From Pseudovibrio sp. Tun.PSC04-5.I4 (GTDB lineage: Bacteria; Pseudomonadota; Alphaproteobacteria; Rhizobiales; Stappiaceae): a DNA stretch of 64,000 bases. This document shows positions 1 to 7,658 of the stretch, in pieces. Below the pieces are notes generated by a model, which worked only from the letters and a program-made list of their open reading frames with translations, did not search any database and had not been told where the DNA came from. Position 1 is the first letter of the stretch. Each line of letters opens with the position of its first letter. Made by a program: the position numbers and the translations under genes. The stretch spans positions 5,494 to 69,493 of the forward strand of contig NZ_FNLB01000003.1 in assembly GCF_900104145.1 (NCBI RefSeq). The letters run 5' to 3'.

Positions 1-50
1 TCAGGCTGACTGTGCAAGGTAACTGGAGCATTTTCGATATGATCTCTCAA
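1..50 (-). CDS. 5' end of ADP-ribosylglycohydrolase gene (copy 1, cut by window edge)
   Basis: Only the first 16 or so codons are present here, starting at a TTG that overlaps the stop of the next gene. The complete gene is at 50407-52110, where it is described. Confidence 0.8.
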   Translation of the reverse strand, partial: MRDHIENAPVTLHSQP

Positions 51-720
51 TTTCCCTGCCCTCCAAACTTCTCAGGTTTGACAAACACTTCAACACCACT
101 GTAGTTGAAATCTCGTAGCAATCCTACCGCCTTATCATGGTGATCATCTTCCTCGACATATACCGCTCTCAAGTGATCTAGACTAAGTCTTTTTGGGTAT
201 AAGACTTCTGCCTGTTCACAGGTCGGCAAGTGCGCTCGTCTTGTGCCACGAGAGACACTCCAAGGTCCATTGTATCCTTTGGTTTTTCTATTTACCCTGG
301 GTGCAAACAGTGCTTCAAATCCTACGACATTTTGTCCTCGCTGACAGCAGTCATAGCTATTATTTGTTGTTGCGAACCATACCCCCTCGTGCGTCATCAC
401 CTGTGGGTCAAAGGAAAGGATACACCACCAATCCGCATCATCTTTATGCCAGCTTTTGGAAACGTCCAAAATCTACTGTTGATCTCAGAAATTGAAAGAT
501 TAACAAACCTGATCCAGTCTTCCGTTTTATCAAAGTAGATAGACTGCTCTGGGCGCTCAGAGGAGTTGAACTTAAGAACGTGTCGGAGCAAATCACTTTC
601 TACCAAAAGTGGGCGAGAAAGCAGATCTTGACTAGCTAGCGCACCCGTTAACCCGCGGTTGGTCGAAAAATGCAAAATCTCCAAAATGTTTCTTTGGTCG
701 ATAATCGCTTCTAAACTCAA
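47..720 (-). pseudogene. DarT-like ADP-ribosyltransferase, copy 1 with apparent frameshift
   Basis: Same gene as 52107-52781, but one A is missing in a run near 466-470, which splits the reading frame into two overlapping pieces. Copy 2 is open throughout, so this break is more likely a sequencing error than a real mutation. Confidence 0.8.
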
Positions 721-2112
721 AGCGCCACACCTTTGTACGTACTCGCCACGAAAAAGTCAGTTAACCTCGACTCTTCCCCAGGTTTAAATCCGACGATTAC
801 CTGCTTTCTTGCACGCGCAACAGCAACCGCCAGAAGGCGACGAAGGACTTGAATCTGATCCGTCATCTCCTCATCGCCAAAATGCGTATTTTGTGATTGA
901 AACCGAGAATGATCACATGGTCGTACTCAAGCCCTTTTGCGGAGTGAAATGTCGAAATCGCGACATTGTCGCTGCCTTCAGGCCAGTCAGGGTTCTGTTG
1001 CATATTGACAAAGCCAATGCCCGCAGAGTTGAGTTCGTTTTTGATTGTCTTGAACCACTCACCTCCCTCGGGCTTCAAGAATGCAACCGTTTCATTTGCA
1101 AGGTCAACATTTGAATGAATGTAATCAATCGCCCAAGCAATCTGCATGGAGTACTTGCCCGAAATCACCTGGGGAAGCGGCCCAGTTGTTTTAGCCGCAT
1201 TTAGGTCAGGTAAAACACCGTCGGTATCCACAGAAATGCCTTGCAAGATACCAGATGCAAAAGCAGCGATTTCCTTCGTGTTTCGATGGTTTCATGCAGG
1301 CGATGAGACCGATTGCCTGTAACATCAATGCCTGCCTCAACCCAGGTAAAGCCTCGCGCATATATTCGTTGTGCGGTGTCGATCACAAACGTTGCAGAAT
1401 GATCATCGGCCAAATGATGCTTAATTGCTCTAATTTGATTTGCAGAAAAATCTTGACTCTCGTCAACAATGGCAATGTCATATCCAAGGCAGGACACCTC
1501 ATGGCGCATCTTTATGGCCAGCAGGTTCCAGTCCACCAATTTTTCATCATCAAGATACTGCAAATATGGGTAAACAACCTCGTCGAGAATTTTACGTCTG
1601 AGGCCTGCTCCAACACGTGGCTTTACACCACGACCACTGCGCTCCGTGTTTATGTATTTTTCAAGATTATCCGGTTCGAATCTACCAAGAAGATATTCAG
1701 CTTCTTGATCAACGTAAGATGCATCTAGGCCACTAAATCCACTTGCCAGTTGTTTAAGCGTAGTACGACAATTTGCTGAAATCTTTGTAACACCAGTATT
1801 GTTCATCGCCCACTTTGCAAAGGTGCAAATTTCAATATGGTGACTTTGGTCGATCACTTGAAATTCAGCTAAATCCCGAACATATCCAGCCAACGTTCTG
1901 TTAAAGGTGAGCAAAAGAACTCGGACGGGGCTATCATCTTCGACACGATCTTTCCTTGCTCGCAGCATGTTGGCCAACGAAGTCAATCTGAGCAATGCAG
2001 TTGTGGTTTTACCACTTCCCGCAGAGCCCCGTATTAGTTCTGCGCCGGACTGGTTTGCGCTAAATAATTTTAGCTGTTCCGATGAAGCCGTAATGCGCCC
2101 CAAGTGTTTCAT
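717..2112 (-). pseudogene. UvrD-like helicase, copy 1 with two apparent frameshifts
   Basis: Same gene as 52778-54175. One base is missing near 897 and one T near 1292, which breaks the protein in the middle and near the C terminus. Copy 2 reads through both positions, so the breaks are probably assembly errors. Confidence 0.8.
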
Positions 2113-2565
2113 AATCTACCTATGTATATATCGACCTCCCGCAGCTTGCACACTTCATTGCTAAAAGCGAATATATAATTATATTCACTCATGAAAATTT
2201 TACGCCTAATATATTGTTGCAGATCAATCGAATGTCATTCCAATCCTGTGTAATGCGTTAACGTCTGTGATGACAGGCAGAAATGCAACATAAAGCAGAG
2301 TTGTCTCGAATAGCGGGTTAGGGCGCTCAAGTATTCACAAAGAAATTATTTGGGTATCTGCAAAGGCTACGCCCAAAAAAAAGCGAATTGTCTCAACCCT
2401 TGATGGAACCACCTGAGTGGCTGCTTGTGGCCCAATATAACTCGATGCCGATATATTTCTTCCATTTTTGCACCGCAGCGAACGGCAGTAAAGTCCGCAT
2501 TGCAGACCTCTAGCCGTCGCAAAACTGATCGTTTGTGCAACATGGGGTCGGTTCCGGTATGGGGC
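2113..2565. other. Non-coding region upstream of the helicase operon
   Basis: About 450 bases with no convincing gene. The part next to the helicase start (2113-2260) is AT-rich and should hold the operon promoter; I could not pick a convincing -35/-10 pair. Copy 2 differs here by two T insertions near 2462-2466. Confidence 0.4.
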
Positions 2566-2678
2566 AGAATGACACCCTAAGGGTTTTTGCTATGCGCTTC
2601 ATGGTATTCAGGACGGTATTTTTGTTGATACCGAGATCGCGAGCGATCCAGCGGTAGCTGCGCCCTTCGTTGACAGAT
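2566..2678 (-). pseudogene. Serine recombinase C-terminal helix-turn-helix fragment
   Basis: On the minus strand this stretch translates to a segment reading EGRSYRWIARDLGINKNTVL and onward. It is the DNA-binding helix-turn-helix found at the C terminus of resolvases. No start codon or catalytic domain is attached, so it is a remnant. The end points are approximate. Confidence 0.6.
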
Positions 2679-2776
2679 TGAATTACGGTCCTTGTTAATC
2701 AGTAGTCTGTTCAGGACAATTTGAGCGCCAGTAAAATCAACGTCTTACAAGGTCAAAATCCAAGGGGTTCAATTGA

Positions 2777-2956
2777 GACAAAAAAGCGGCTATCTACGCT
2801 CGGGTTTCCACATCAGACCAATCCTGTGATCGGCAGGTCGCAGAACTGACGGCGTTTGCGCAGCGCGGTGATTATGACGTCATTAGCATCTTCAAAGAAA
2901 CGGCTTCAGGAATCTCCGAAAACCGGCATGGTTCAAAAACAGCAGTTTTTAGTTAA
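2777..2956 (+). pseudogene. Serine recombinase N-terminal fragment
   Basis: The frame begins after an in-frame TGA at 2774 and reads KKAAIYARVSTSDQSCDRQV and onward to a stop at 2954-2956. YARVSTSDQ is the catalytic-serine motif of resolvases and invertases, and the ASGIS segment that follows is also typical. The protein ends after about 58 residues, so it is a broken copy. It faces the C-terminal fragment at 2566-2678, so they need not come from the same gene. Confidence 0.7.
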
Positions 2957-3117
2957 CACCGAGCACACGCCATTCAGCCATGGGGCGGCATTAAATATGC
3001 CTCCTTCTTATCCCGCAAGACACAAAAGTGTTCACTTGGTTTGAACCATGCCTAGAAATGGACTAAATTCTCTACGCGTGAGGATGCCATGTAATTGGCA
3101 TCCTCCTTGCAAAACCA

Positions 3118-3863
3118 TTAGACGACAAAGTTAATGCTGTACTCGCCATAAGAGGTGCTCTCATCCTTCCATTGTTGTTGGGCATTGGCATAGGACGGCA
3201 TTTCTTCCAAGCGTGAGTGCATATCTTTATTATAGGCTTCAAATAGCTCCTCGTAGGCAACCAATAATCGGTTAACAATGGGATTGTCAGATTTAAAATC
3301 TTCATCCCCGTGATCAGCGTGATTTTGATAACCGACCTGAGCTGTTGCTCGTGCCTTCGCCCATTCAAAGGAAGCTTTCTCCTCTGGGCTCGCCTCATTC
3401 TCAAGAAAAAGAATATGATCTTTAGATGCTTGTAAATGAGGTTTTAGGCTAGGAACATCTCCGAACATTGCTTGCTGCTCTTGATCGTCCATCGCGGACT
3501 TAGCTGCACTCATTTCCTCCGTGGAGAACTGCCCACCTTCATTGCTGGCAATTGCAAAGAAAGTTCTCCGATCAAAATCAAGAGCATCAAACGTTTCTCG
3601 TCTGAATGTACCCGTGATGTTGCGGTATTGACTGGAAGTGACACCAGTTTCTTTATAGCGGGCATCCAAAGCAGAGCGAGCATCGGATGCTACTTCTGAA
3701 ATCGCTTTTGACTTTGGAATATCAGTTGCTTTTTTGTAGGGGAGGCAACCTCAGGTGCTGGTTTGGTCTTTTCTGCTTGTGTACTGGTAGCCTCTTTTGG
3801 TGATTTATTCATTGTTTTTGAAAAACTATAAACGCTACTAAATGAGCTTGAAATGACGGACAT
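3118..3863 (-). CDS. Hypothetical 248-aa protein (frame broken by indel errors in both copies)
   Basis: I do not recognise the family. As written, the frame breaks near 3735. Copy 1 has T6 followed by G4, and copy 2 (55184-55929) has T7 followed by G3. Taking T7 with G4, the longer run from each, restores one continuous frame of 248 codons. It passes from a Ser/Lys-rich N terminus starting MSVISSSFSSVYSF, through VASPTKKATDIPKSKAISEV, into an acidic, mostly helical C-terminal part ending YGEYSINFVV. The start at 3863 has AGGGGA a few bases upstream. There is no signal peptide or membrane segment. An IS-like element lies upstream and recombinase debris downstream, so no functional partner is visible. 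Confidence 0.6.
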
Positions 3864-4221
3864 AATATATCCCCTTGCGTGATGTGTGAAAGTTGCATAA
3901 ATTATAACATGCACTCTATGTAGTATTGAAATGATTAGTTAGGGAAATTAAATGAAATTTACTAATGATGAAATTGTTTTTACTACAATTAATGTTTGAA
4001 AACTCAATATTTGTCAAATTTTAATAGATTGATAAACATCCGATTGCAAGTCAATATTTCTCCAATTCTATTCAAATTACATTGAGGTCTCAAATATAAG
4101 CTTAGAGGTTTGGAAATTCAAAACTGGGCTTACTATTAGCTCAAATGGCTCGCTAAATGTTGAATGTATCTAATATATCGAAACGCGGATTCAACTCGCC
4201 AGTACAATTTTACCCATGGTA
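3864..4221. other. AT-rich intergenic region
   Basis: About 360 bases of AT-rich sequence between the divergent 248-aa gene and the left end of the 39-bp-TIR element. It probably holds the promoter of the minus-strand gene. I see no other gene or clear structure. Confidence 0.35.
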
Positions 4222-4260
4222 GGCCCAGTGGGCACGAAGTTGCATATTTGGCCATCTTGA
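4222..4260 (+). repeat. Left 39-bp terminal inverted repeat
   Basis: Starts GGCCCAGTGGGCACGAAGTT and continues into CATATTTGGCCATCTTGA. It pairs with 5393-5431. Confidence 0.75.
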
Positions 4261-4343
4261 AGATCAGATGGAGAACGAATTGCACGGTATTTAGAGTATA
4301 CCCAAATTCACACTTTCAGTGAACACAGAGTGAGCCCGGTATC

Positions 4344-4410
4344 TTGTTCATTTTGGGTTAAATTTGTGTTAGTGAACAGAAATGGCTCATGGCATACCCA
4401 AAATGAACAA
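4344..4410. promoter_or_regulatory. 15-bp inverted repeat before the recombinase (res site or operator)
   Basis: TTGTTCATTTTGGGT at 4344-4358 is the exact reverse complement of ACCCAAAATGAACAA at 4396-4410, 37 bases apart. The octamer AGTGAACA also occurs twice (about 4317 and 4371). Inverted and direct subsites just upstream of a resolvase gene are what a resolution or crossover site that doubles as an operator looks like. Copy 2 lacks one A in the right arm, which would spoil the symmetry, so copy 1 is probably correct. Confidence 0.5.
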
Positions 4411-4414
4411 ATTT

Positions 4415-4957
4415 ATGTCTCGCATCGGTTACGCTCGCACCTCTACCACCGATCAGAATCTGGAAGCGCAAGTTCTTGCATTGGAAGCAGCTGGGTGTCA
4501 TCTGATCCGCTCGGAACAGAAGAGCGGGGCTTCTCTCAAAGAGCGTATTGAGTTGCAGACAATCCTGGACTTTATCCATCCGAGCGAAACTCTGGTGGTC
4601 ACCCGCATTGATCGGCTTGCCCGGTCTATGCATGACCTGCAAGTTATTGCACGGCGCTTGCAAGACAAGGGTGCTCATTTGTTTGCGACTGAGCAGCCTA
4701 TCGACACCTCAACGGCTGCCGGCAAAGCTTTCTTCGATATGCTCGGTGTCTTTGCAGAGTTCGAAACCAATCTGCGCCGCGAGCGACAAGCAGAAGGCAT
4801 TGCGGCGGCAAAGACAAGAGGTGCTTACAAAGGCCGCCCGCCACAGATTGATACAAAGAAGATTGAAGTGCGGCTTGCTGCTGGCCAGAGCCCAACGGAG
4901 ATTGCCCGAGAGCTCGGCGTCTCTCGAGGAACAGTTTACAAGGTAAAGAACCGATGA
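4415..4957 (+). CDS. Serine recombinase (resolvase/invertase family)
   Basis: About 180 residues. The N terminus reads MSRIGYARTSTTDQNLEAQV, with the nucleophilic serine in the YARTST motif. RIDRLARS follows mid-protein, then an E-helix with FETNLRRERQ. The C terminus is a helix-turn-helix (PTEIARELGVSRGTVYKV). This is a normal small resolvase/DNA invertase. In-frame ATGs also exist at 4382 and 4403; I prefer 4415 because family members start next to the RIGYAR strand and the earlier ATGs lie in the inverted repeat. The stop overlaps the start of the next gene. In copy 2 a missing C destroys the helix-turn-helix, so copy 1 is the reliable version. Confidence 0.85.
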   Translation: MSRIGYARTSTTDQNLEAQVLALEAAGCHLIRSEQKSGASLKERIELQTILDFIHPSETLVVTRIDRLARSMHDLQVIARRLQDKGAHLFATEQPIDTSTAAGKAFFDMLGVFAEFETNLRRERQAEGIAAAKTRGAYKGRPPQIDTKKIEVRLAAGQSPTEIARELGVSRGTVYKVKNR

Positions 4958-5385
4958 CCAGCCAACGTGAAAAACATGTGCGCATCACACCCCGCCTGAG
5001 CGAAACCCTTGAGAAGGAAATGCTGAAAGCCTGTCGTAAAATTGCGGAAACTCATGGGCTGGAAGTTGAGCAAGGTGGGAAGCGTCTCAAATCCAGAGGC
5101 GATGCTTTTGAAATGGTGCTGCGGGTAAAGGTTCCGGTGGCAGAGGGCCAGGATGAGGATTTAGACAAAGAACTCTTTGAACTTCTGTGTTCGCGATATG
5201 GCTTAAAGAAGGAAAACTACGGCGAGATATTTAGTGATGGGGAAGAGCGTTTCCGCATTGCTGGCCTGGATACTAGGCGTCCCAAATACCCGATCTCAGC
5301 GAAACGGATCTCTGATGGGCGACTATTTAAGTTCTCGCCCGAACAGGTTCGCGTGCTGCTTCAATCAATAGCTAAAGTTCGCTGA
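4954..5385 (+). CDS. Unknown protein coupled to the recombinase
   Basis: A 143-residue soluble protein starting MTSQREKHVRITPRLSETLE. It overlaps the recombinase stop by ATGA, so the two are probably co-translated. The N-terminal half is charged and helical. The C-terminal half has RFRIAGLDTRRPKYPISAKR followed by a DGRLFKF segment, a layout I associate loosely with small phage and mobile-element proteins of unknown function. No catalytic motif is evident. Because it is the only passenger besides the recombinase, it could help recombination or serve the host; I cannot tell which. Confidence 0.7.
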   Translation: MTSQREKHVRITPRLSETLEKEMLKACRKIAETHGLEVEQGGKRLKSRGDAFEMVLRVKVPVAEGQDEDLDKELFELLCSRYGLKKENYGEIFSDGEERFRIAGLDTRRPKYPISAKRISDGRLFKFSPEQVRVLLQSIAKVR

Positions 5386-5392
5386 TTGTTCC

Positions 5393-5431
5393 TCAAGATG
5401 GCCAAATATGCAGCTATGTGCCCATAGGGCC
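5393..5431 (-). repeat. Right 39-bp terminal inverted repeat
   Basis: Inverted partner of 4222-4260. Its outer part (5411-5431) nearly matches single motifs at 22077 and 30806. Confidence 0.75.
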
Positions 5432-5665
5432 AACCAGCGGGCGGCGGTTGGGTAGCCAATCAGCAGCAGCCGACAAGCCAATTAGAATATCAAGAACATG
5501 ATAGTCGGTTCCATCGATGCCCAGAGCAGGGGCAGCCTTTTTAATCGCGATTGAGACTTCGGCTTTGGTGGTTTCAACAATATCATTTGCCATTGCCAAA
5601 TTCTGACTGGCGATGATAGCAGGCGTCAGTTTGCGAAACGACGCAACATTACAATTCATAGTCAT
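5432..5665 (-). pseudogene. N-terminal fragment of a RepC replication initiator
   Basis: From the ATG at 5665 the minus strand encodes about 77 residues. It includes ASFRKLTPAIIASQNLA and AAPALGIDGTDYHVLDILIG. These align with the start of the intact RepC at 36159, which has PSFRKLNAAALASQQLA and CPALGVTGTAYHVLDILLG. The coding sequence stops at the TIR boundary (5431), where an element has removed the rest. It is therefore a remnant of a second, different repABC replicon. Copies 1 and 2 differ by one G near 5450, so the last codons are uncertain. Confidence 0.8.
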
Positions 5666-5761
5666 GGTTTCTCTCATATTTGAGTAAAAACCCGAGACCT
5701 TGAAAAAAGGCCGCAAAAAACCTGTCGCATAAATGCGTTTTTTGTCTTGCAGCAATTTTTT

Positions 5762-5807
5762 GGGGATGCTAGAAAATAAGTGCGAGTTATTTGTTCTAGC
5801 ATTCCCC
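5762..5807 (+). ncRNA. Hairpin in the old repB-repC leader, possible antisense RNA remnant
   Basis: GGGGATGCTAGAA (5762-5774) pairs with TTCTAGCATTCCCC (5794-5807) with a single bulged base. It sits just upstream of the repC fragment and is followed by a GC hairpin and a T run at 5815-5836 on the plus strand, antisense to repC. This is where repABC plasmids encode the small counter-transcribed RNA that represses RepC. Whether it is still transcribed is unknown. Confidence 0.4.
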
Positions 5808-5814
5808 TGGTGGC

Positions 5815-5836
5815 CTCCGGCTTCCGGGGTTTTTGT
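5815..5836 (+). terminator. Intrinsic terminator
   Basis: CTCCGG, loop CTT, CCGGGG, then TTTTTGTT on the plus strand. It probably ended the counter-transcribed RNA of the old rep locus. Confidence 0.5.
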
Positions 5837-5977
5837 TATTTAGGGTTTGGCTTTTGCCTGTCTCCAAATATTTCAAATAAAATTCATATTAACTTGCAAC
5901 GCTAAGCTTGTGCCTATCTCTATTCAAGGCATGCTTGGCTAAATGCACAGATTACTCATGCTGTTAAGCTCAAACCC

Positions 5978-6406
5978 TCACCTGATGCTTTCCAGAAGTC
6001 CCTGCAGCCGCGCACCATCAGGGCTGTCCAGCAACGTCACTTTTTCCTGATTGGCTTTGCCCGGATTGATGATCATGTCGTAGGAACTTGCGACCTGGGT
6101 CCCGCCATCGACATTGCTGAACCGCAGAACAGCTCGGGCACGAGGAACTCCATCACTGTAGGACGCGTGCTGTTTTCGCTCATCACTGTTTGGGGTGAGG
6201 ATCTGCTCCACGACAACCGTAGTGCCGGCACTGCGAGTAACTTTGAAGCCTCTGCTTTTGAACTCTTCAATCACAGCCTTTTTCGCTGCTGGAAGAGGCT
6301 TTTGCATCACCACACGGGGCGGCTGTTTTGATGAGACCACAACAGATGTTGTCTGACACGCGGCCAGCATCATGGTAGCGGCAATAATAACAAATATCTT
6401 TTTCAT
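5978..6406 (-). CDS. Small outer-membrane-type lipoprotein
   Basis: About 142 residues. The N terminus MKKIFVIIAATMMLAACQTT is a lipoprotein signal peptide with the lipobox LAAC, so cleavage before the cysteine and lipidation are expected. The mature part is a single small domain of alternating strands (VVVSSKQPPRVV, SYDMIINPG, QEKVTLLDSPDG) with no catalytic motif, and I do not recognise the family. A start four codons earlier (6418) is possible, but MKK fits a signal peptide better. Copy 2 (58041-58467) is broken by two one-base losses, so this copy is the reliable one. The gene is solitary: a transposon lies on one side and the old repC fragment on the other. Confidence 0.75.
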   Translation of the reverse strand: MKKIFVIIAATMMLAACQTTSVVVSSKQPPRVVMQKPLPAAKKAVIEEFKSRGFKVTRSAGTTVVVEQILTPNSDERKQHASYSDGVPRARAVLRFSNVDGGTQVASSYDMIINPGKANQEKVTLLDSPDGARLQGLLESIR

Positions 6407-6418
6407 TAATGGTTCCAT

Positions 6419-6893
6419 TTCAGAGGTTTATCGGATTTCGATTTGGGTTAATTTGCGAGATTTCTTTCATTGCGTGTTTCATTTTCCCGCCATCAAAACG
6501 GGGGAGAGCGCTGTCAAGGATCGGGCCTCTGGTGGGGTTTCTCCCACCGAAGTGCTCTTGCACGCAGGCCGACCTGCAGGAGCGATTAGCGGTTGCAGGT
6601 CGTGTCCTTCCTGTGTGAATTTCGGGCCGGAACTGCCGGCGCGAAATTCACACAGGAAGGATGGGGAGGCGGGAGGTCCGAGGAGCGATAGCTCCCTTGT
6701 CCTTGACAGCGATCGGGGGCAGCGCCCCACTTTTTTTACGACTATTCATCAAGGTTTCCCTTGCTGAGCAGGCCGAAAACAGATTTGTGTAGATGCAGAT
6801 CGCCAGCCTGAGCTTTGGCCACACAGCCGCGAACAAACCCACCATATGAGTTGATCGTTGTCTTCGGATCGGTGCTTCTGCGCTCGGCAATCA
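6419..6893. other. Intergenic region with strong inverted repeat, no convincing gene
   Basis: About 475 GC-rich bases between the lipoprotein gene and the Tn3 left end. It holds the 19-bp inverted repeat at 6606-6660 and a GC-rich hairpin followed by a T run near 6715-6738 (GGGGCAGCGCCCC, then ACTTTTTTT), which looks like a terminator. Four of the copy 1/copy 2 indels fall in or next to this stretch. It could be a replication or transfer site, but no relaxase gene is present. Confidence 0.4.
6606..6660. repeat. 19-bp perfect inverted repeat with GC-rich loop
   Basis: CCTTCCTGTGTGAATTTCG (6606-6624) and CGAAATTCACACAGGAAGG (6642-6660) are exact reverse complements. The 17-base loop itself contains an inner GGCCGG/CCGGC stem. 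Copy 2 lacks one A in the right arm. Confidence 0.8.
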
Positions 6894-6931
6894 GGGGTCT
6901 GTTCGGGCTGAGTGCGAAATCCTACGCTAAG
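6894..6931 (+). repeat. Tn3 left terminal inverted repeat (38 bp)
   Basis: Begins GGGGTCTGTTCGGGCTGAGT. It pairs with 10555-10592. Confidence 0.9.
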
Positions 6932-7538
6932 AGCTTAGGACTCGTTTTCCATAGTCTCTTAGATTTCCATTTGGATCGACGTATCTGTATAGAGTGACTG
7001 GTTTCACGCCCAGTTCCTTGCAAAGATCGGCAACAGATGTACCCCGATTTTTCATTGCGGCTTGGGCCATACGAACCTGAGTTTTAGAAAGTGCAAATTT
7101 GCGGCCACCTTTTCTGCCTCGTGCTCGGGCAGCGGCTAAGCCGGCCATTGTTCGTTCGCGGATCAAATCGCTTTCAAAGTCTGCCAACGCCGCAAATATA
7201 CCGAATGATAAGCGGCCTGCTGACGTTGCTGTATCGATCTGCGCACCCGTGCCGGTTAACACCTTAAGGCCCACACCGCGTTTCGACAGATCATTCACAG
7301 TGTTGACGAGGTGGTGCAGGCTGCGCCCAAGGCGATCTAATTTCCAAATCACAAGGGTATCGCCTTCTCGCAAGGCTTTTAGGCACGCCTCAAGCTCTGG
7401 GCGGGCCTCTTTCTTGCCTGGCGCACGATCTGAATAGCAATTGGCCACGTCAACCCCGTTTAAAATCAGCGCATCGTGTTGCAAGTCAAGCGACTGACTA
7501 CCATCAGCTTTTGAGATCCGAGCATAGCCGATCAGCAT
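6927..7538 (-). CDS. tnpR: Tn3-family resolvase
   Basis: 203 residues. The N terminus MLIGYARISKADGSQSLDLQ carries the catalytic serine in YARIS. KLDRLGRSLHHLV and DFESDLIRERTMAG are the following resolvase motifs. The C-terminal helix-turn-helix reads SVADLCKELGVKPVTLYRYV. It resolves transposition cointegrates by site-specific recombination at res. It is divergent from tnpA, with 120 bp between the two starts that should hold res and both promoters, so the resolvase probably also represses both genes. The stop lies just inside the left TIR. It is intact in both copies. Confidence 0.92.
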   Translation of the reverse strand: MLIGYARISKADGSQSLDLQHDALILNGVDVANCYSDRAPGKKEARPELEACLKALREGDTLVIWKLDRLGRSLHHLVNTVNDLSKRGVGLKVLTGTGAQIDTATSAGRLSFGIFAALADFESDLIRERTMAGLAAARARGRKGGRKFALSKTQVRMAQAAMKNRGTSVADLCKELGVKPVTLYRYVDPNGNLRDYGKRVLSS

Positions 7539-7658
7539 GTTTCACAAACGTACGTTTGTGATACATGACCTTCAGCGTCGCAATTAGCCATTGAACATGT
7601 TCCTTTTCGCATATCACAAACAAAGATAAATAATCCCCTGATAGAAAGCAAAAGAAAC
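7539..7658. promoter_or_regulatory. res site and divergent promoters of the Tn3 element
   Basis: It contains the perfect 18-bp palindrome CACAAACGTACGTTTGTG (7543-7560) immediately before tnpR. A second half-site TATCACAAACAAAGAT near 7608 lies closer to tnpA. This dyad pattern between divergent tnpR and tnpA is the usual position of the resolvase binding and crossover region. Exact subsite borders cannot be read by eye. Confidence 0.6.

Larger units (their letters stand above)
4222..5431. mobile_element. 1.2-kb element with 39-bp terminal inverted repeats, serine recombinase and unknown gene
   Basis: Left end 4222-4260 and right end 5393-5431 are inverted repeats matching at about 34 of 39 positions; the inner 19 bases (CATATTTGGCCATCTTGA and neighbours) are identical. 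Between them lie only a serine recombinase gene and a second gene overlapping it. No DDE transposase is present. The right end cuts a repC fragment, which shows insertion into an older replicon. A TIR of 38-39 bp with a resolvase but no transposase resembles the mini-elements mobilised by Tn3-family transposons. However, the ends start GGCCC rather than GGGG and differ from the Tn3 ends at 6894 and 10592. Confidence 0.6.

Noticed and set aside
6606..6660. Lac-operator or cloning-vector sequence, because AATTCACACAGGAA resembles vector DNA
   Set aside because: The similarity is short and the sequence is part of a symmetrical repeat in a natural context; no other vector sequence is present.
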